64,000 nt of DNA, taken from contig CAZPRY010000003.1 of assembly GCA_964589175.1 (NCBI GenBank), positions 62,001-126,000 on the forward strand, in the 5' to 3' direction. The notes beneath the pieces were generated by a model that was given only the letters and a program-made list of their open reading frames with translations, was not told the DNA's origin and did no database searches. How positions within the stretch are numbered: the stretch's first letter is position 1; each line of letters opens with the position of its first letter. Shown piece after piece: positions 24,945 through 33,989 of the stretch. Made by a program: the position numbers and the translations under genes. The DNA comes from CAZPRY01 sp964589175 (GTDB lineage Bacteria > Fidelibacterota > UBA2242).

Positions 24945-26189
24945 ATGAGACGAACGAGTACTTTCCTTCTGATACTACTGGCGGGATTCACGCTGTCTCG
25001 GGCGCAGAATCTCTCAATGGAACAATGCGTCCAACTGGCGCTGGAAAATAACCGCACGTTGCAGCGCGGTGAATTGACGGTCCGGCAATCCCGGATCAAT
25101 ACCAGACAATCCTATGCAAACTGGTACCCTTCCGTGAGCGTATCCGCCGGTGAACGCGGTCAAAAATCGGATTTATCGGGAGACACGTGGGACCCGAAAT
25201 GGAGCCTCAGCGCCAGTGCCCGGCAAAGTCTGTACTCGCCGGGGATGTACTCCAGGGTCAAACTATCGCGGATTAACGAAAAAATATCTGAGTTAGCTTA
25301 CCAGGACTCGCAGGCCCTAATTCGCAAAAATGTCGAAACGAGTTATTACAATATTTTGAGTTCGCTGGCGCTGATTGCCGTCTATGAAGAAAACATCCGG
25401 GTCGCCGATGCGAATCTGCGTAAAATCCGCAGGATGTACGAAATGGGCGCGAAGACGGAATCCGATGTTTTGAAATCGGAAGTGCAGAAAGGCGATTTCG
25501 AGAGCGCCTTGATGAGCGAGGAGATGAACCTCGTGAACCAGGAGCGGACTCTGAATATTCTCCTGGGACGCTCGCCGGATATGGAACTGACCCTGGAAGC
25601 GGTGGATGTGGAGCGGCTGGATATTCCCGATTTGGCGTCCGCCCGGAAGATCGTATTTGAAAAAAATCGCGAACTGATCACCTTACAACAAAATCAGAAA
25701 GGCGCACAGGTTAATCTCCAAATTGCGCGGGAAGCCTATCTGCCCTCCGTTTCGAGCAGTTATTCTTATTCCAAAGCTGAAAATTATGTCGGCGGTCAGC
25801 AGGTCGGCTCCAGCTCCATCGGCCTGTCGACCAGTCTGGGCCTTTTTGACGGATTCCGCAAAAAGCAGGATGTGCAGAGCAGTCAGTTGGAAGTCAGGAA
25901 GAGCGAAATTGAGATCGATCAGGTTAAAAAAGAATTGCTGAACGCGCTTCTGAATTACTACTCCACGCTTGAAACCTATAACAATATGATGGTTCTGCAG
26001 GAGAAAAATCTGGAGTCGGCCCAAAAGGATTTTGAACTCGTATCGCGTCAGTACGAACTCGGAATGAGTACGATCCTGGATCAGATGAATGCCCAGCTTT
26101 CGGTACTGAAATCGCAGAGCAACCTGGTCAAAGCCAAATTTGCGCGCAAGGTGGTTGAATCGCAGATCCGCCAATTGCTAGCGCTGTAA
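24945..26189 (+). CDS. TolC family outer membrane efflux protein
   Basis: A 414-residue protein with a signal peptide (about 1-20) and two repeats of the outer-membrane-factor fold: LSMEQCVQLALENNRTLQ, later RQSYANWYPSVSVSAG, and in the second half NRELITLQQNQKGAQVNLQI followed by AREAYLPSVSSSYSYS. It forms the trimeric channel for the MacA/ABC pump encoded upstream. Last gene of the operon that starts at the ECF promoter. A 9-bp inverted repeat (TTGCTCAAA 26198-26206, TTTGAGCAA 26245-26253) follows it but has a long loop. Confidence 0.94.
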   Translation: MRRTSTFLLILLAGFTLSRAQNLSMEQCVQLALENNRTLQRGELTVRQSRINTRQSYANWYPSVSVSAGERGQKSDLSGDTWDPKWSLSASARQSLYSPGMYSRVKLSRINEKISELAYQDSQALIRKNVETSYYNILSSLALIAVYEENIRVADANLRKIRRMYEMGAKTESDVLKSEVQKGDFESALMSEEMNLVNQERTLNILLGRSPDMELTLEAVDVERLDIPDLASARKIVFEKNRELITLQQNQKGAQVNLQIAREAYLPSVSSSYSYSKAENYVGGQQVGSSSIGLSTSLGLFDGFRKKQDVQSSQLEVRKSEIEIDQVKKELLNALLNYYSTLETYNNMMVLQEKNLESAQKDFELVSRQYELGMSTILDQMNAQLSVLKSQSNLVKAKFARKVVESQIRQLLAL

Positions 26190-26348
26190 TTCGAACATTG
26201 CTCAAAATTAAAATCTTTTGCACATTTTTTGAGAATTTCGAAGATTTGAGCAACTATTTCCCGAACGAACCAGTCTAAAGATCAATTGTGGCGTAACGGA
26301 CAAGCAATCCCGTGCCTTTGTACAAGTGAAAATAACCCGAGGTGGAAA

Positions 26349-26564
26349 ATGGTTCTCCAGGAAATCCTTGAGAAAATAGTCGAGAAAAACATAGCGATCC
26401 TGCTCTGCGACAGTACTAATGACTGGGAAGCCGATGCCTTGCTGGCAACCTTATCGGCGCCGATGCTGAAAAGAAGGGCCTACATGCAGGCGGGCCTCTA
26501 TATTGCCGAAGTGAACGAGGCCGGTTACTTGGGAACGGTACTGTACAAAATTAAGCCGAAGTGA
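26349..26564 (+). CDS. small hypothetical protein
   Basis: A 71-residue protein starting MVLQEILEKIVEKNIAILLC and ending AGYLGTVLYKIKPK. ATG 26349 is preceded by GAGGTGG at good distance, which is why the longer reading from 26286 is not used. No domain is recognised. It has an alternating helix/strand look with no membrane segment or signal peptide, and stands alone downstream of the efflux operon. Function unknown. Confidence 0.55.
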   Translation: MVLQEILEKIVEKNIAILLCDSTNDWEADALLATLSAPMLKRRAYMQAGLYIAEVNEAGYLGTVLYKIKPK

Positions 26565-26728
26565 ACGGGATTCTTCCGGTTGCTTCCGATCGGCGAAAAG
26601 ATACGGCAGCCTGCCGATTGGCCGCGCCTTCCTTTTATCCTAAATGAGAGAATAAGGCAGATCCACTTCTCCAAAACTCCCCCGGCAGGGCTCGAAGTAC
26701 ATCCCGCCCTTACTCCAAATCTCAGAGC

Positions 26729-27286
26729 TTAACGCGACATCAGGTAGATATCCATATGCTTTAACCGGTGACACTCAATCCCCCGGAAACCGGCTTCGTG
26801 AGCCAGATCGACGATGGTTTGCGGCTCCAGGCGGTGGGCGAGCGGTGGTCCGTGCTCTTCCTCCCGGTAAGGCCATTCCAACACCACGACCCTCTGACGG
26901 GCGACTCTTCCGGCTTCCGACAGGGCGGCCAGCGGATCGTCGGTTTCGTGCAGGACGTGGCCGAGAAAGACGAGGTCAAATGCAGCGTCGTGAAACGGCA
27001 ACTTCTCAGATATTCCGTCTTGAAATGTACCGGAAGGCACGTACCGGCGGACGATCTCCAGCATTTCGGGATTGGGATCGATACCGGTGACTTGTGCACC
27101 GATTCCGGCGAAAGCCTTCGCAAAAACACCGCTGCCGGTTCCGACGTCCAGCACGTTGGTTATGGTCAAATCATCGATACACAATGCTAAAACACGGTCA
27201 ACCTGGAGGAGTTCAATCCTCTCCGGCGAGCGCAGGCGATCCGGTGTTCCCTGGAAGCGGTGTCCGTGTTCATGTCGATTGTTCAT
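26729..27286 (-). CDS. class I SAM-dependent methyltransferase
   Basis: A 185-residue methyltransferase with the SAM-binding glycine loop VLDVGTGSGVF (motif I), the acidic GIDPNPEMLEI (motif II), and a post-motif LPFHDAAFDLVFLGHVLHE. This layout belongs to the UbiE/COQ5-like type 11 group acting on small molecules. The N terminus is rich in His and Arg (MNNRHEHGHRF), and ATG 27286 is taken as the start; 27301 is possible. It is followed upstream by an acetyltransferase gene on the same strand. Substrate unknown. Confidence 0.85.
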   Translation of the reverse strand: MNNRHEHGHRFQGTPDRLRSPERIELLQVDRVLALCIDDLTITNVLDVGTGSGVFAKAFAGIGAQVTGIDPNPEMLEIVRRYVPSGTFQDGISEKLPFHDAAFDLVFLGHVLHETDDPLAALSEAGRVARQRVVVLEWPYREEEHGPPLAHRLEPQTIVDLAHEAGFRGIECHRLKHMDIYLMSR

Positions 27287-27324
27287 ACGCGAAATCCTCA
27301 ACTTTCGGATTTTACACGGTTGAC

Positions 27325-27909
27325 TTAATGCTGAATGGATGATTGCGTGTGGATGGTTTTGCGTAGTTGGAGCGCATTGATGCTGAGTCCCGGGTAGTCA
27401 CAGAATATTTCCTTCTCCGGTTTGAATCCCAATTTCCGATAAAATCCGTCGTTATATTTCGGTATGATCGTACGCACGATCAGAGCTTTGACTTCAGACC
27501 AGTTGGAAATCAGCCATTGTTCCAGGAATTGAACGCAGGCGGAACCGATCCCCTCGCCGATATGGTCAACATCGATGTAGATCAGGGCCAATTCGGCGGT
27601 ATTGAAATTGATCCGTTCCAGCGTGAAGAAACCAATGGGTTTTTCCATGGCCTCCACGATGAAAAACGGCATTTCCTTCGACAACCGGATATAATCGGCG
27701 GGCATATAGGCGTTGACACAGACCGCAATTTCGCGGGGGCTGAGTTCCCCGTAGAATTTCTCGATGAAGGCCCGGCCCCGCACCTTGAAACAGAATTCGG
27801 CATCATGGATTGTAAACGGCCGGAATCTGAGACTAGATTTCAATCGGCCCCCCGATACTTTCGACGTTTTTAGGGTGTAAGCGCTGCCCGTTCCGGTCGC
27901 GTACTTCAT
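27325..27909 (-). CDS. GNAT family N-acetyltransferase
   Basis: A 194-residue protein with a GNAT fold: LRFRPFTIHDAEFCFKVRGR at the start of the domain, GFFTLERINFNTAELALIYI strands, and the acetyl-CoA loop GEGIGSACVQFLEQWL, then the YRKLGFKPEKE end. The acceptor is unknown. The start is uncertain (ATG 27909, or TTG 27918); the first 30 residues lie outside the domain. A perfect 30-bp palindrome sits just upstream (27944-27973) and may regulate it. Confidence 0.82.
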   Translation of the reverse strand: MKYATGTGSAYTLKTSKVSGGRLKSSLRFRPFTIHDAEFCFKVRGRAFIEKFYGELSPREIAVCVNAYMPADYIRLSKEMPFFIVEAMEKPIGFFTLERINFNTAELALIYIDVDHIGEGIGSACVQFLEQWLISNWSEVKALIVRTIIPKYNDGFYRKLGFKPEKEIFCDYPGLSINALQLRKTIHTQSSIQH

Positions 27910-27943
27910 GATCGGCAAGTTGCGGAAATCTCATCGCCAAGCA

Positions 27944-27973
27944 GAGTGCAATCTGTATATACAGATTGCACTC
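27944..27973. promoter_or_regulatory. perfect 30-bp palindrome
   Basis: GAGTGCAATCTGTAT followed by ATACAGATTGCACTC, with no mismatches and no central gap. It stands 35 bases upstream of the GNAT gene, in the space after the GNAT-HDAC fusion's stop. There is no T run beside it, so an operator or cruciform-type site is more likely than a terminator. Confidence 0.6.
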
Positions 27974-28160
27974 CTTCAGTAACAGCTTTCCCGGTCTCAT
28001 CCCGCAGAATTTTTCCGCTCAACCAGACACTCCCGCTTACGTGCCAATAAGATATGCAATAATGATCTATTTTCAATAAAATAATGAAAGTTGTCCAAGG
28101 GAATGGCGGGGAGATCGTTTCGAGGCAGGACAATGGTGCTGTGCAGGTTTATTGTGAAAT

Positions 28161-29918
28161 CTAATCCCGGTCCGCACTCTCATTCGGAAAAGATGCCCGC
28201 CAGAGTTCTTCGAAAAAAGCCCTGGCGTTTGGGCCGATCGAACGATTGTTGTAACCGCCTTCCTGAACCACCAGCGTCGGCAGTTGCAGGTTCCCGATCC
28301 TGGCGCCCATCATAGTGAAATCTTTGCGTTGCAGGCTCCACGATCCGGTAGGATCGCCTTTGGCCGTGTCCAATCCCAGGCAGACGACCAGGAAATGCGG
28401 CTTGAAGCGCCGGATGCGGTCGAGAGCCTTCTCCAGGACTAGCAGGTAACCCTCGCCGTCCATCGATTCGGGCAAGGGGAAATTGACATTATAGCCCCGT
28501 CCGGGACCTTCACCGTGTTCATTGGCGAAGCCGCTGAAATAGGGATAGGCTACAGCCGGGCGGCCGTGGATTGAGACGGTCAAAACATCTTTTCGGTCGT
28601 AGAAGATGGTTTGTTGTCCGTTGCCGTGGTGGTAGTCGACGTCCAGGATGGCTACGCTTCCGTATTCACTCAGGAAGTGGGCGGCGATGGCGGCGTTATT
28701 GAAATAGCAGAACCCGCCGAAAGCCTTTCTTTCGGCATGGTGTCCGGGCGGCCGGACAAGCGCATAGGCCAGGCGGATGCCGTCGAGGATTTGCGTCGCG
28801 GCCGTTAAGGCGCAATCGGTGGCTCGTTTGGCGGCAATATAGGCGTTGCGACTCAGCGGTGTGAAGGTGTCGATGCAGTAGTAACCGGCCCGCACCGCCA
28901 GTTCCAGGGGCGGATGCGCCTGGTTACGGATAGGGAAAACGTAAGGATAGACGGAGGATTCCGCGCCCAGCTGTTCGCAAACCCGTTTAAAATAACGAAT
29001 ATAGGCGGCGTCGTGAACGGCCAAAATATGTTTCTCGGGAAACTCGACGGGCGCGACCTGGCGAAAGATATGCGTCGTTTCGAGCGCTTTTAAAATGGAG
29101 CGAATGCGCACCGGCGATTCGACATAACCCCGGCTGCGGACGTGATGGATGTCGTGCCGGTCATTGACTACCAGGGCGATCCGCGCCAACCGTAGCGGGG
29201 GAACATGGGCTGCCTGTCCGTTGGCTTTGTGGTAGCGCGGTTCGCGGATGCGCACCGGATCGTCGCGAAACGATTCGACGACCATTTCGACGTATTCGGG
29301 ACTGCAGACATCTTTGTACTTTTTCTCCAGGATGGTGCGAACGACTTTGCGGGTGTAATCCCGCTGCAGCGCCGTCGCCTGACCCAGGTCATCGAAGACC
29401 AGGTAGGGCGGATTGTCTTCGCCGGGCTTGATCGGAGTTTCATAGGCTGTATTGATGATCGGCCGCGCTCCGAAGGTCTCATAGAAGCGCAGACGCGCCT
29501 GGTTTTGTTTGAGGATTTTGAGGTCTTTACAGAGAGCCGGATCATCCGGCAGGCACTCGAAAAAAAGACTGGCAACCTTCAGCAGCAGGGCTTCCTCGCG
29601 TACCCGTTCGTACAGCGCTCCGCCGATGCCCCTACCCGGGACGTTCCTGCTGGTGGCGAGGTAGTCGAGGTAGCAGAAATGCAGCTCCGGATCATGCGAG
29701 AGCATCGCAAATCCCTGCACCTTTCCGGAACCACCTTCGGCGACGAAAAGAATGGAGCGGAAATGATAGCGGAAAGGATTCCGCAGGGTATCGGGCAGTT
29801 TCTCGATTTTGGCCTGACTCAGTCCTTGCATCTGCGAGGCCAGAATCGCTTGCACTTGCTGCAGGGCCAGTTGATTGCGCTTGACGGCATCATCGAAAAT
29901 GCAACGGATTCTGAACAT
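28161..29918 (-). CDS. GNAT acetyltransferase fused to histone-deacetylase-family enzyme
   Basis: A 585-residue fusion. Residues about 1-190 are a GNAT domain (YLDYLATSRNVPGRGIGGAL acetyl-CoA loop). From about residue 240 comes a zinc deacetylase of the HDAC/acetoin-utilisation class, with RPPGHHAE, FCYFNNAAIAA, ILDVDYHHGNGQQTIF, VSIHG, LGLDTAKGD and VQEGGYN. The two His (GHH), the Asp/His zinc ligands and the Asp in LGLDT are present, so it should be active. One chain can in principle add and remove acyl groups, probably on protein lysines or polyamines. Cytoplasmic. Substrate unknown. Confidence 0.92.
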   Translation of the reverse strand: MFRIRCIFDDAVKRNQLALQQVQAILASQMQGLSQAKIEKLPDTLRNPFRYHFRSILFVAEGGSGKVQGFAMLSHDPELHFCYLDYLATSRNVPGRGIGGALYERVREEALLLKVASLFFECLPDDPALCKDLKILKQNQARLRFYETFGARPIINTAYETPIKPGEDNPPYLVFDDLGQATALQRDYTRKVVRTILEKKYKDVCSPEYVEMVVESFRDDPVRIREPRYHKANGQAAHVPPLRLARIALVVNDRHDIHHVRSRGYVESPVRIRSILKALETTHIFRQVAPVEFPEKHILAVHDAAYIRYFKRVCEQLGAESSVYPYVFPIRNQAHPPLELAVRAGYYCIDTFTPLSRNAYIAAKRATDCALTAATQILDGIRLAYALVRPPGHHAERKAFGGFCYFNNAAIAAHFLSEYGSVAILDVDYHHGNGQQTIFYDRKDVLTVSIHGRPAVAYPYFSGFANEHGEGPGRGYNVNFPLPESMDGEGYLLVLEKALDRIRRFKPHFLVVCLGLDTAKGDPTGSWSLQRKDFTMMGARIGNLQLPTLVVQEGGYNNRSIGPNARAFFEELWRASFPNESADRD

Positions 29919-29975
29919 GGTTTTAGCCTTTATTTACGTTTTTCAATCTTAAGAACGCCGCTGTGTTACCGGCAG

Positions 29976-30572
29976 TCACGGATTCGGTGATTCCCCGTAA
30001 AAGAAGGGAAATTGCGCCACATGGGCGGCATCCCGGAACGGGACCCCCTCCATCTGTAATAATTTGCATTTCATCGCCAGGCCGCCCTGATAACCGCCAA
30101 GTGTCCGGTCGGAGCGGACGGCGCGATGGCACGGGATCACGATCGGGAACGGATTGGTCGCCAGCGCGGTTCCGACGGCGCGCGCGCTTTTCGGAACCTG
30201 CAGGTATCCGGCGATCAGGCCGTAACTGCTCACCCGGCCGCGTGGAATGGCGTACTCGGCTAGCAGGACGCGACGTTGAAAACCGGAACAGGGGTCGAGG
30301 TGCATATTGCTCAGTGCGAATCGAATATCCTCGCCGTTCAGAAAGGCTTCGATCCGGGCGCCGATGTTGTCGATTTCGGCACAGGAAGATGAAACTGCAG
30401 CGGGAAATTGTCCTGCGGCGATTTGTGTTACCGCTGCTTTCGGATGGGAAATCAGGATGCGAAAAATAAACGGGCGCTGTTCATAAATGGACCACAACAG
30501 CGCCACCGGTCCGAACGGTGTAGTTTGAAGATGAATTCTAAGATCTGCTGGAATTTCGGGCATGTTTAGCAT
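29976..30572 (-). CDS. ogt: methylated-DNA-[protein]-cysteine S-methyltransferase
   Basis: Suicide repair enzyme moving an alkyl group from O6-alkylguanine to its own cysteine. The active-site IVIPCHRAVRSD is present, with the DNA-binding helix region RGRVSSYGLIAGYL and SARAVGTALATNPFPI before it and TLGGYQGGLAMK after it. The N-terminal half is a poorly conserved ribonuclease-H-like fold. Start is uncertain: ATG 30572 is used; TTG 30611, directly after the DUF202 stop, would add 13 residues. DUF202 and this gene are adjacent on the same strand. Confidence 0.88.
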   Translation of the reverse strand: MLNMPEIPADLRIHLQTTPFGPVALLWSIYEQRPFIFRILISHPKAAVTQIAAGQFPAAVSSSCAEIDNIGARIEAFLNGEDIRFALSNMHLDPCSGFQRRVLLAEYAIPRGRVSSYGLIAGYLQVPKSARAVGTALATNPFPIVIPCHRAVRSDRTLGGYQGGLAMKCKLLQMEGVPFRDAAHVAQFPFFYGESPNP

Positions 30573-30611
30573 CTGCACATTTTCAAAGGATTCTGCCGCT
30601 AAGGTTGTCAA

Positions 30612-30977
30612 TTACGTAATCAGTTTAGCGATGCGTGGCGATTTTTGTTTGATTCCGTTGATCGACTGCTCCAGCAGGCGCAGCCGCCTCAGGGCCCGCA
30701 CGATCAGGGAAATTCCCAGAACGATCAATCCCGCGCAGAGCAGCAATAGTGGTATCAACAGGTAAATGACGTTGACAGGATTGTAGTATTTCGAGGTGGC
30801 GATTAAGATACTCATCACCGAAAGCGGCAGGGCGAAAACGGCGATGCCGGTGCGCATCACGGAGAGCGCTGTGCGCTTCTCGGACAATAGTAATTCGATT
30901 TCGCTGATCAGGACACGGGTAATTTTCGGAGAGGTGTCTTTATCGGGCAGTTTTGCATTGTTTGGATTCGCATTCAT
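30612..30977 (-). CDS. DUF202 family membrane protein
   Basis: A 121-residue protein with a conserved LLSEKRTALSVMRTGIAVFA (about 31-50) leading into a first membrane helix and a second helix (about 70-92, VIYLLIPLLLLCAGLIVLGI). This is the DUF202/YidH-type two-helix inner-membrane protein, function unknown. It lies upstream of the alkyltransferase on the minus strand, its stop directly before that gene's possible TTG start. Confidence 0.85.
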   Translation of the reverse strand: MNANPNNAKLPDKDTSPKITRVLISEIELLLSEKRTALSVMRTGIAVFALPLSVMSILIATSKYYNPVNVIYLLIPLLLLCAGLIVLGISLIVRALRRLRLLEQSINGIKQKSPRIAKLIT

Positions 30978-31284
30978 GTCGCTTACTATTCTGTTACGAT
31001 CCTAATATACAGCTTCCGCATATTTTAGGGCAGGCAATTATTTACATCGCCTGCTGTGCCGGGTAGTCTTGAAATCACACAAACAAAACAATTGCATTTA
31101 TTATCGCATTTTCATATCATTATTCAAGCGTATTGTAACGATGAAAATAGTAAGCGCGATCCACCGCAGTCTTTTGCTTTTAACCATGAATGGGACTGAC
31201 GGTACGGAGCCTTTGGGAAAGGCCCACCGTTTTTGACTATGAATGACGAATTTACCGGGAATTTTATCAAAAAAAGGATCTTTT
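30978..31284. other. intergenic region with terminator-like hairpin
   Basis: No gene is seen in these 307 bases. A hairpin, GCCTTT-GGG-AAAGGC (about 31208-31222) inside a broader ACGG...CCGT pairing and followed by five T, looks like a terminator on the + strand although no + gene precedes it. The surrounding motif ATGGGACTGACGG (from 31190) and CGGAGCC recurs in two other intergenic repeats (from about 51696 and 56792). Confidence 0.5.
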
Positions 31285-32175
31285 ATGAAGCTCACTGTTG
31301 CTACTTGTCAATTTCCTGTTGACTCGGATATTCGGAGAAACATGAAATATATATTGCGTCAAATGCATGAAGCGAAAGACCGTGGAGCAGACGTTGTACA
31401 TTTTCCCGAGGCTAGTCTTTCTGGTTACGCTGGAATAGACTTTGAATCCTATGAAAGATTTGATTGGAAACTTCTCAAAGAATCCACGCTAATAATTTCA
31501 AACATAGCGCGTCAGTTACAGCTGTGGATAATTCTTGGTTCAATGCATCAACTGTCCGGCAAGCACAAACCTCACAACAGCCTGTACCTCATTGATAATC
31601 ACGGGAAGCTTTTCGATCGCTACGATAAACTATTCTGTGAAGAAGCCTACTATAGCCCGGGTAACCACTTTAGTATCTTTACGATTAATGGTGTTCGATG
31701 CGGTACGTTAATCTGCCACGATTATCGGTATCCGGAGCTGTACCGCGAATATAAACGTAATCATGTTCAGGTAATGTTCCATTCCTATAACGCTGGTCAT
31801 ATGACTTCCAAACGTATGAAAGATATGCGAGCCGAAGTGGGCGAAGATCTTCAAAGATTCAACCCCGGTTCGACCATCCCAGGTATTACCATGCCCGCAA
31901 CAATGATTGCTTCAGCTGCGAGTAATTATATGTGGATTAGTTGTAGCAATACATCCGCCCGAGAAAGTTGTTGGTCCAGCTTCTTCCTTCGTCCGGATGG
32001 GATAGTTATAGGTCGTCTAAGACTTAACTCGGCAGGTATATTGATCACGACAGTGAACACTGAAGAACAGTTTTACGACTCCACGATTGCTTGGCGAGAT
32101 CGCGCAATGAAAGGGATATATCACAGTGCTACGCTTGTCCGAGATAGCCGATCGGAAGAACGCCTGGAATTATAA
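31285..32175 (+). CDS. carbon-nitrogen hydrolase (nitrilase superfamily)
   Basis: A 296-residue hydrolase with the Glu-Lys-Cys triad in VVHFPEASLSGYAG (Glu), DRYDKLFC (Lys) and GTLICHDYRYPE (Cys), the layout of amidases that cleave non-peptide C-N bonds. ATG 31285 is chosen because AAAGGAT lies about ten bases upstream; the GTG/ATG further up is weaker. It lies beside the restriction-modification genes but shows no relation to them. Substrate unknown. Confidence 0.88.
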   Translation: MKLTVATCQFPVDSDIRRNMKYILRQMHEAKDRGADVVHFPEASLSGYAGIDFESYERFDWKLLKESTLIISNIARQLQLWIILGSMHQLSGKHKPHNSLYLIDNHGKLFDRYDKLFCEEAYYSPGNHFSIFTINGVRCGTLICHDYRYPELYREYKRNHVQVMFHSYNAGHMTSKRMKDMRAEVGEDLQRFNPGSTIPGITMPATMIASAASNYMWISCSNTSARESCWSSFFLRPDGIVIGRLRLNSAGILITTVNTEEQFYDSTIAWRDRAMKGIYHSATLVRDSRSEERLEL

Positions 32176-32495
32176 AAACGAAACCATTGCATTAACCCGA
32201 CCGAAACCGCGATGTGCGAATCCGAATGGCTGAGCGTTCCCTTCCAGCTCTCCCATCATTGCCATCCGGAAAACATATAATCTCTTGATCCCAAGACGGG
32301 AATGTTATCTGACAAAGCAACTTTATGCGACCCCGATAATGTTCTGTTTGACTTGTTCCGATCTTATGCGTAACATCAAATTGACTGTGCTTTACGAGGA
32401 AGTTGACTTGAATTTTAAATGATGATAGAACTACAAGTGATTAGCTTCCAAGACGCTCAAGCACATGTTGTGCAGCAATACAAAGGGACACACCA
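32176..32495. other. 320-bp intergenic region
   Basis: Nothing convincing is seen in this stretch. It is AT-rich to mixed and lies between the nitrilase and the methyltransferase gene. The AAAGGGA at 32482-32488 can act as ribosome binding site for the TTG start at 32496. Confidence 0.4.
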
Positions 32496-33989
32496 TTGCT
32501 CGTAGAAATTGAACAATCACGACAGGCTATATCAAAAACCATTGATCTAAAGAGAAAGTCGCAGCTTGGTCAATTCTTCACACCAGCCGAAATCGCGCGA
32601 TTTATGGCGGGATTGTTTGTTAAAAGGACTGCGGGCGACTGCCGGTTGCTTGATGCTGGGGCCGGAATCGGTTCTCTTTCTGCCGCCTTTCTGGAAAGAT
32701 GGGCTTCCGGAGGTTTTGATTTCCAACGTGTCGATGTCGATGCTTTCGAGATTGACAATAGTTTGCACTCCTATTTGGCCCGGACGCTGGACAAATATAA
32801 GGAGTATCTGAATGTAGGACTTACCCTCCGGAGGGACGATTTTATAAATACTGCCGTGAGTTCGCTAAGTGGAGGTCTTTTCGTTGAGGTATTACCCAAA
32901 TACACGCATGCTATCCTCAATCCGCCTTACAAGAAGATAAGGAATGACTCTTTGTACCGTTCGGCCCTGCGGCGAGTTGGCATTGAGACTGTTAATCTGT
33001 ATTCAGCCTTTGTAGCATTGGCTCTGTCCTTGCTGGAGGAACACGGCCAACTTGTTGCCATTATACCGCGGAGTTTTTGTAACGGGCCGTATTACAGACG
33101 TTTCCGTGAATATATCCTTAAATGTGCTGCGATTCGGCGGATGCACCTTTTCGCTTCGCGGGACAGGGCATTCAAGGAGGATGAAGTATTACAGGAAAAT
33201 GTGATCATCATGTTGGAGAAAGGTGCCCGTCAAAGCAATATAACGGTAACGACTTCGACCGATGGTAGCTTTAGTGATATGGAAACAAATGATTACCCGA
33301 TCGATAGCATTGTGATGCCCGATGATCCCGAGCATTTCATCCATGTCCCGACTTCGCCGGAGCGTGGCACCATTAAACGTTTGGATTTGATCAGGTGCAC
33401 GTTAGAGAGCTTAGGTATTAATGTTTCGACGGGGCCAGTTGTGGATTTTAGATTGAAAGAGCACTTGCGTGACATGCCGGAGGAGGGTACAATCCCTCTG
33501 CTATACCCGGGCCATTTCAACGGTTTAAATATTAATTGGCCAAGGCTTGAGTTGAAGAAACCTAACGCAATCCACAGAAACATCGAAACTGAAAAGTGGC
33601 TTTACCCGAATGGATTTTATTGTGTGGTTCGGCGTTTCTCATCGAAAGAGGAGAAGCGTCGAATTGTGGCGAGTGTTGTAAGGCCAGACGATTTCCCAGG
33701 CGTTAAAGTGTTGGGTTTTGAGAACCATTTGAATGTATTTCATAGAAATAAGGACGGACTACCGGAAGCATTGGCACACGGATTAGCTGTGTTTCTCAGC
33801 ACTACAGCCGTTGATGAAAACTTTCGGCGTTTCAACGGCCATACTCAGGTTAATGCGACCGATCTGAGGTGCATAAAGTACCCGAGCAGGGCGAACCTTA
33901 TTGCTTTGGGGGAATGGGCTATGCGCTGTAAAGAGCCAAATCAGGCCTTAATTGATGAACAACTGGAAAGTCTGGAGCATGACAAATAA
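32496..33989 (+). CDS. DNA adenine methyltransferase of a BsuBI/PstI-type system
   Basis: A 497-residue N6-adenine methyltransferase with motif I LLDAGAGIGSLSAAFL (about 50-65), the catalytic motif ILNPPYKKI (about 143-151), and a long C-terminal target-recognition half. The order fits the Eco57I-like methylases paired with BsuBI/PstI nucleases. TTG start at 32496, with AAAGGGA eight bases upstream. Its last 11 bases overlap the nuclease gene. It should protect host DNA at the site cut by the neighbouring enzyme, by family CTGCAG, but specificity is not proven. Confidence 0.9.
   Translation: MLVEIEQSRQAISKTIDLKRKSQLGQFFTPAEIARFMAGLFVKRTAGDCRLLDAGAGIGSLSAAFLERWASGGFDFQRVDVDAFEIDNSLHSYLARTLDKYKEYLNVGLTLRRDDFINTAVSSLSGGLFVEVLPKYTHAILNPPYKKIRNDSLYRSALRRVGIETVNLYSAFVALALSLLEEHGQLVAIIPRSFCNGPYYRRFREYILKCAAIRRMHLFASRDRAFKEDEVLQENVIIMLEKGARQSNITVTTSTDGSFSDMETNDYPIDSIVMPDDPEHFIHVPTSPERGTIKRLDLIRCTLESLGINVSTGPVVDFRLKEHLRDMPEEGTIPLLYPGHFNGLNINWPRLELKKPNAIHRNIETEKWLYPNGFYCVVRRFSSKEEKRRIVASVVRPDDFPGVKVLGFENHLNVFHRNKDGLPEALAHGLAVFLSTTAVDENFRRFNGHTQVNATDLRCIKYPSRANLIALGEWAMRCKEPNQALIDEQLESLEHDK

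Noticed and set aside
26274..26279. GTCTAA as a fourth ECF promoter
   Set aside because: No GGGAATA-like box 17 bases upstream (an AGCAACT is there instead).
27906..28133. 75-residue minus-strand frame between the GNAT gene and the fusion gene
   Set aside because: Contains the palindrome in frame, no ribosome site, no domain; probably chance.
31190..31236. Terminator for a + strand gene
   Set aside because: No + gene lies upstream; kept as hairpin/repeat only.
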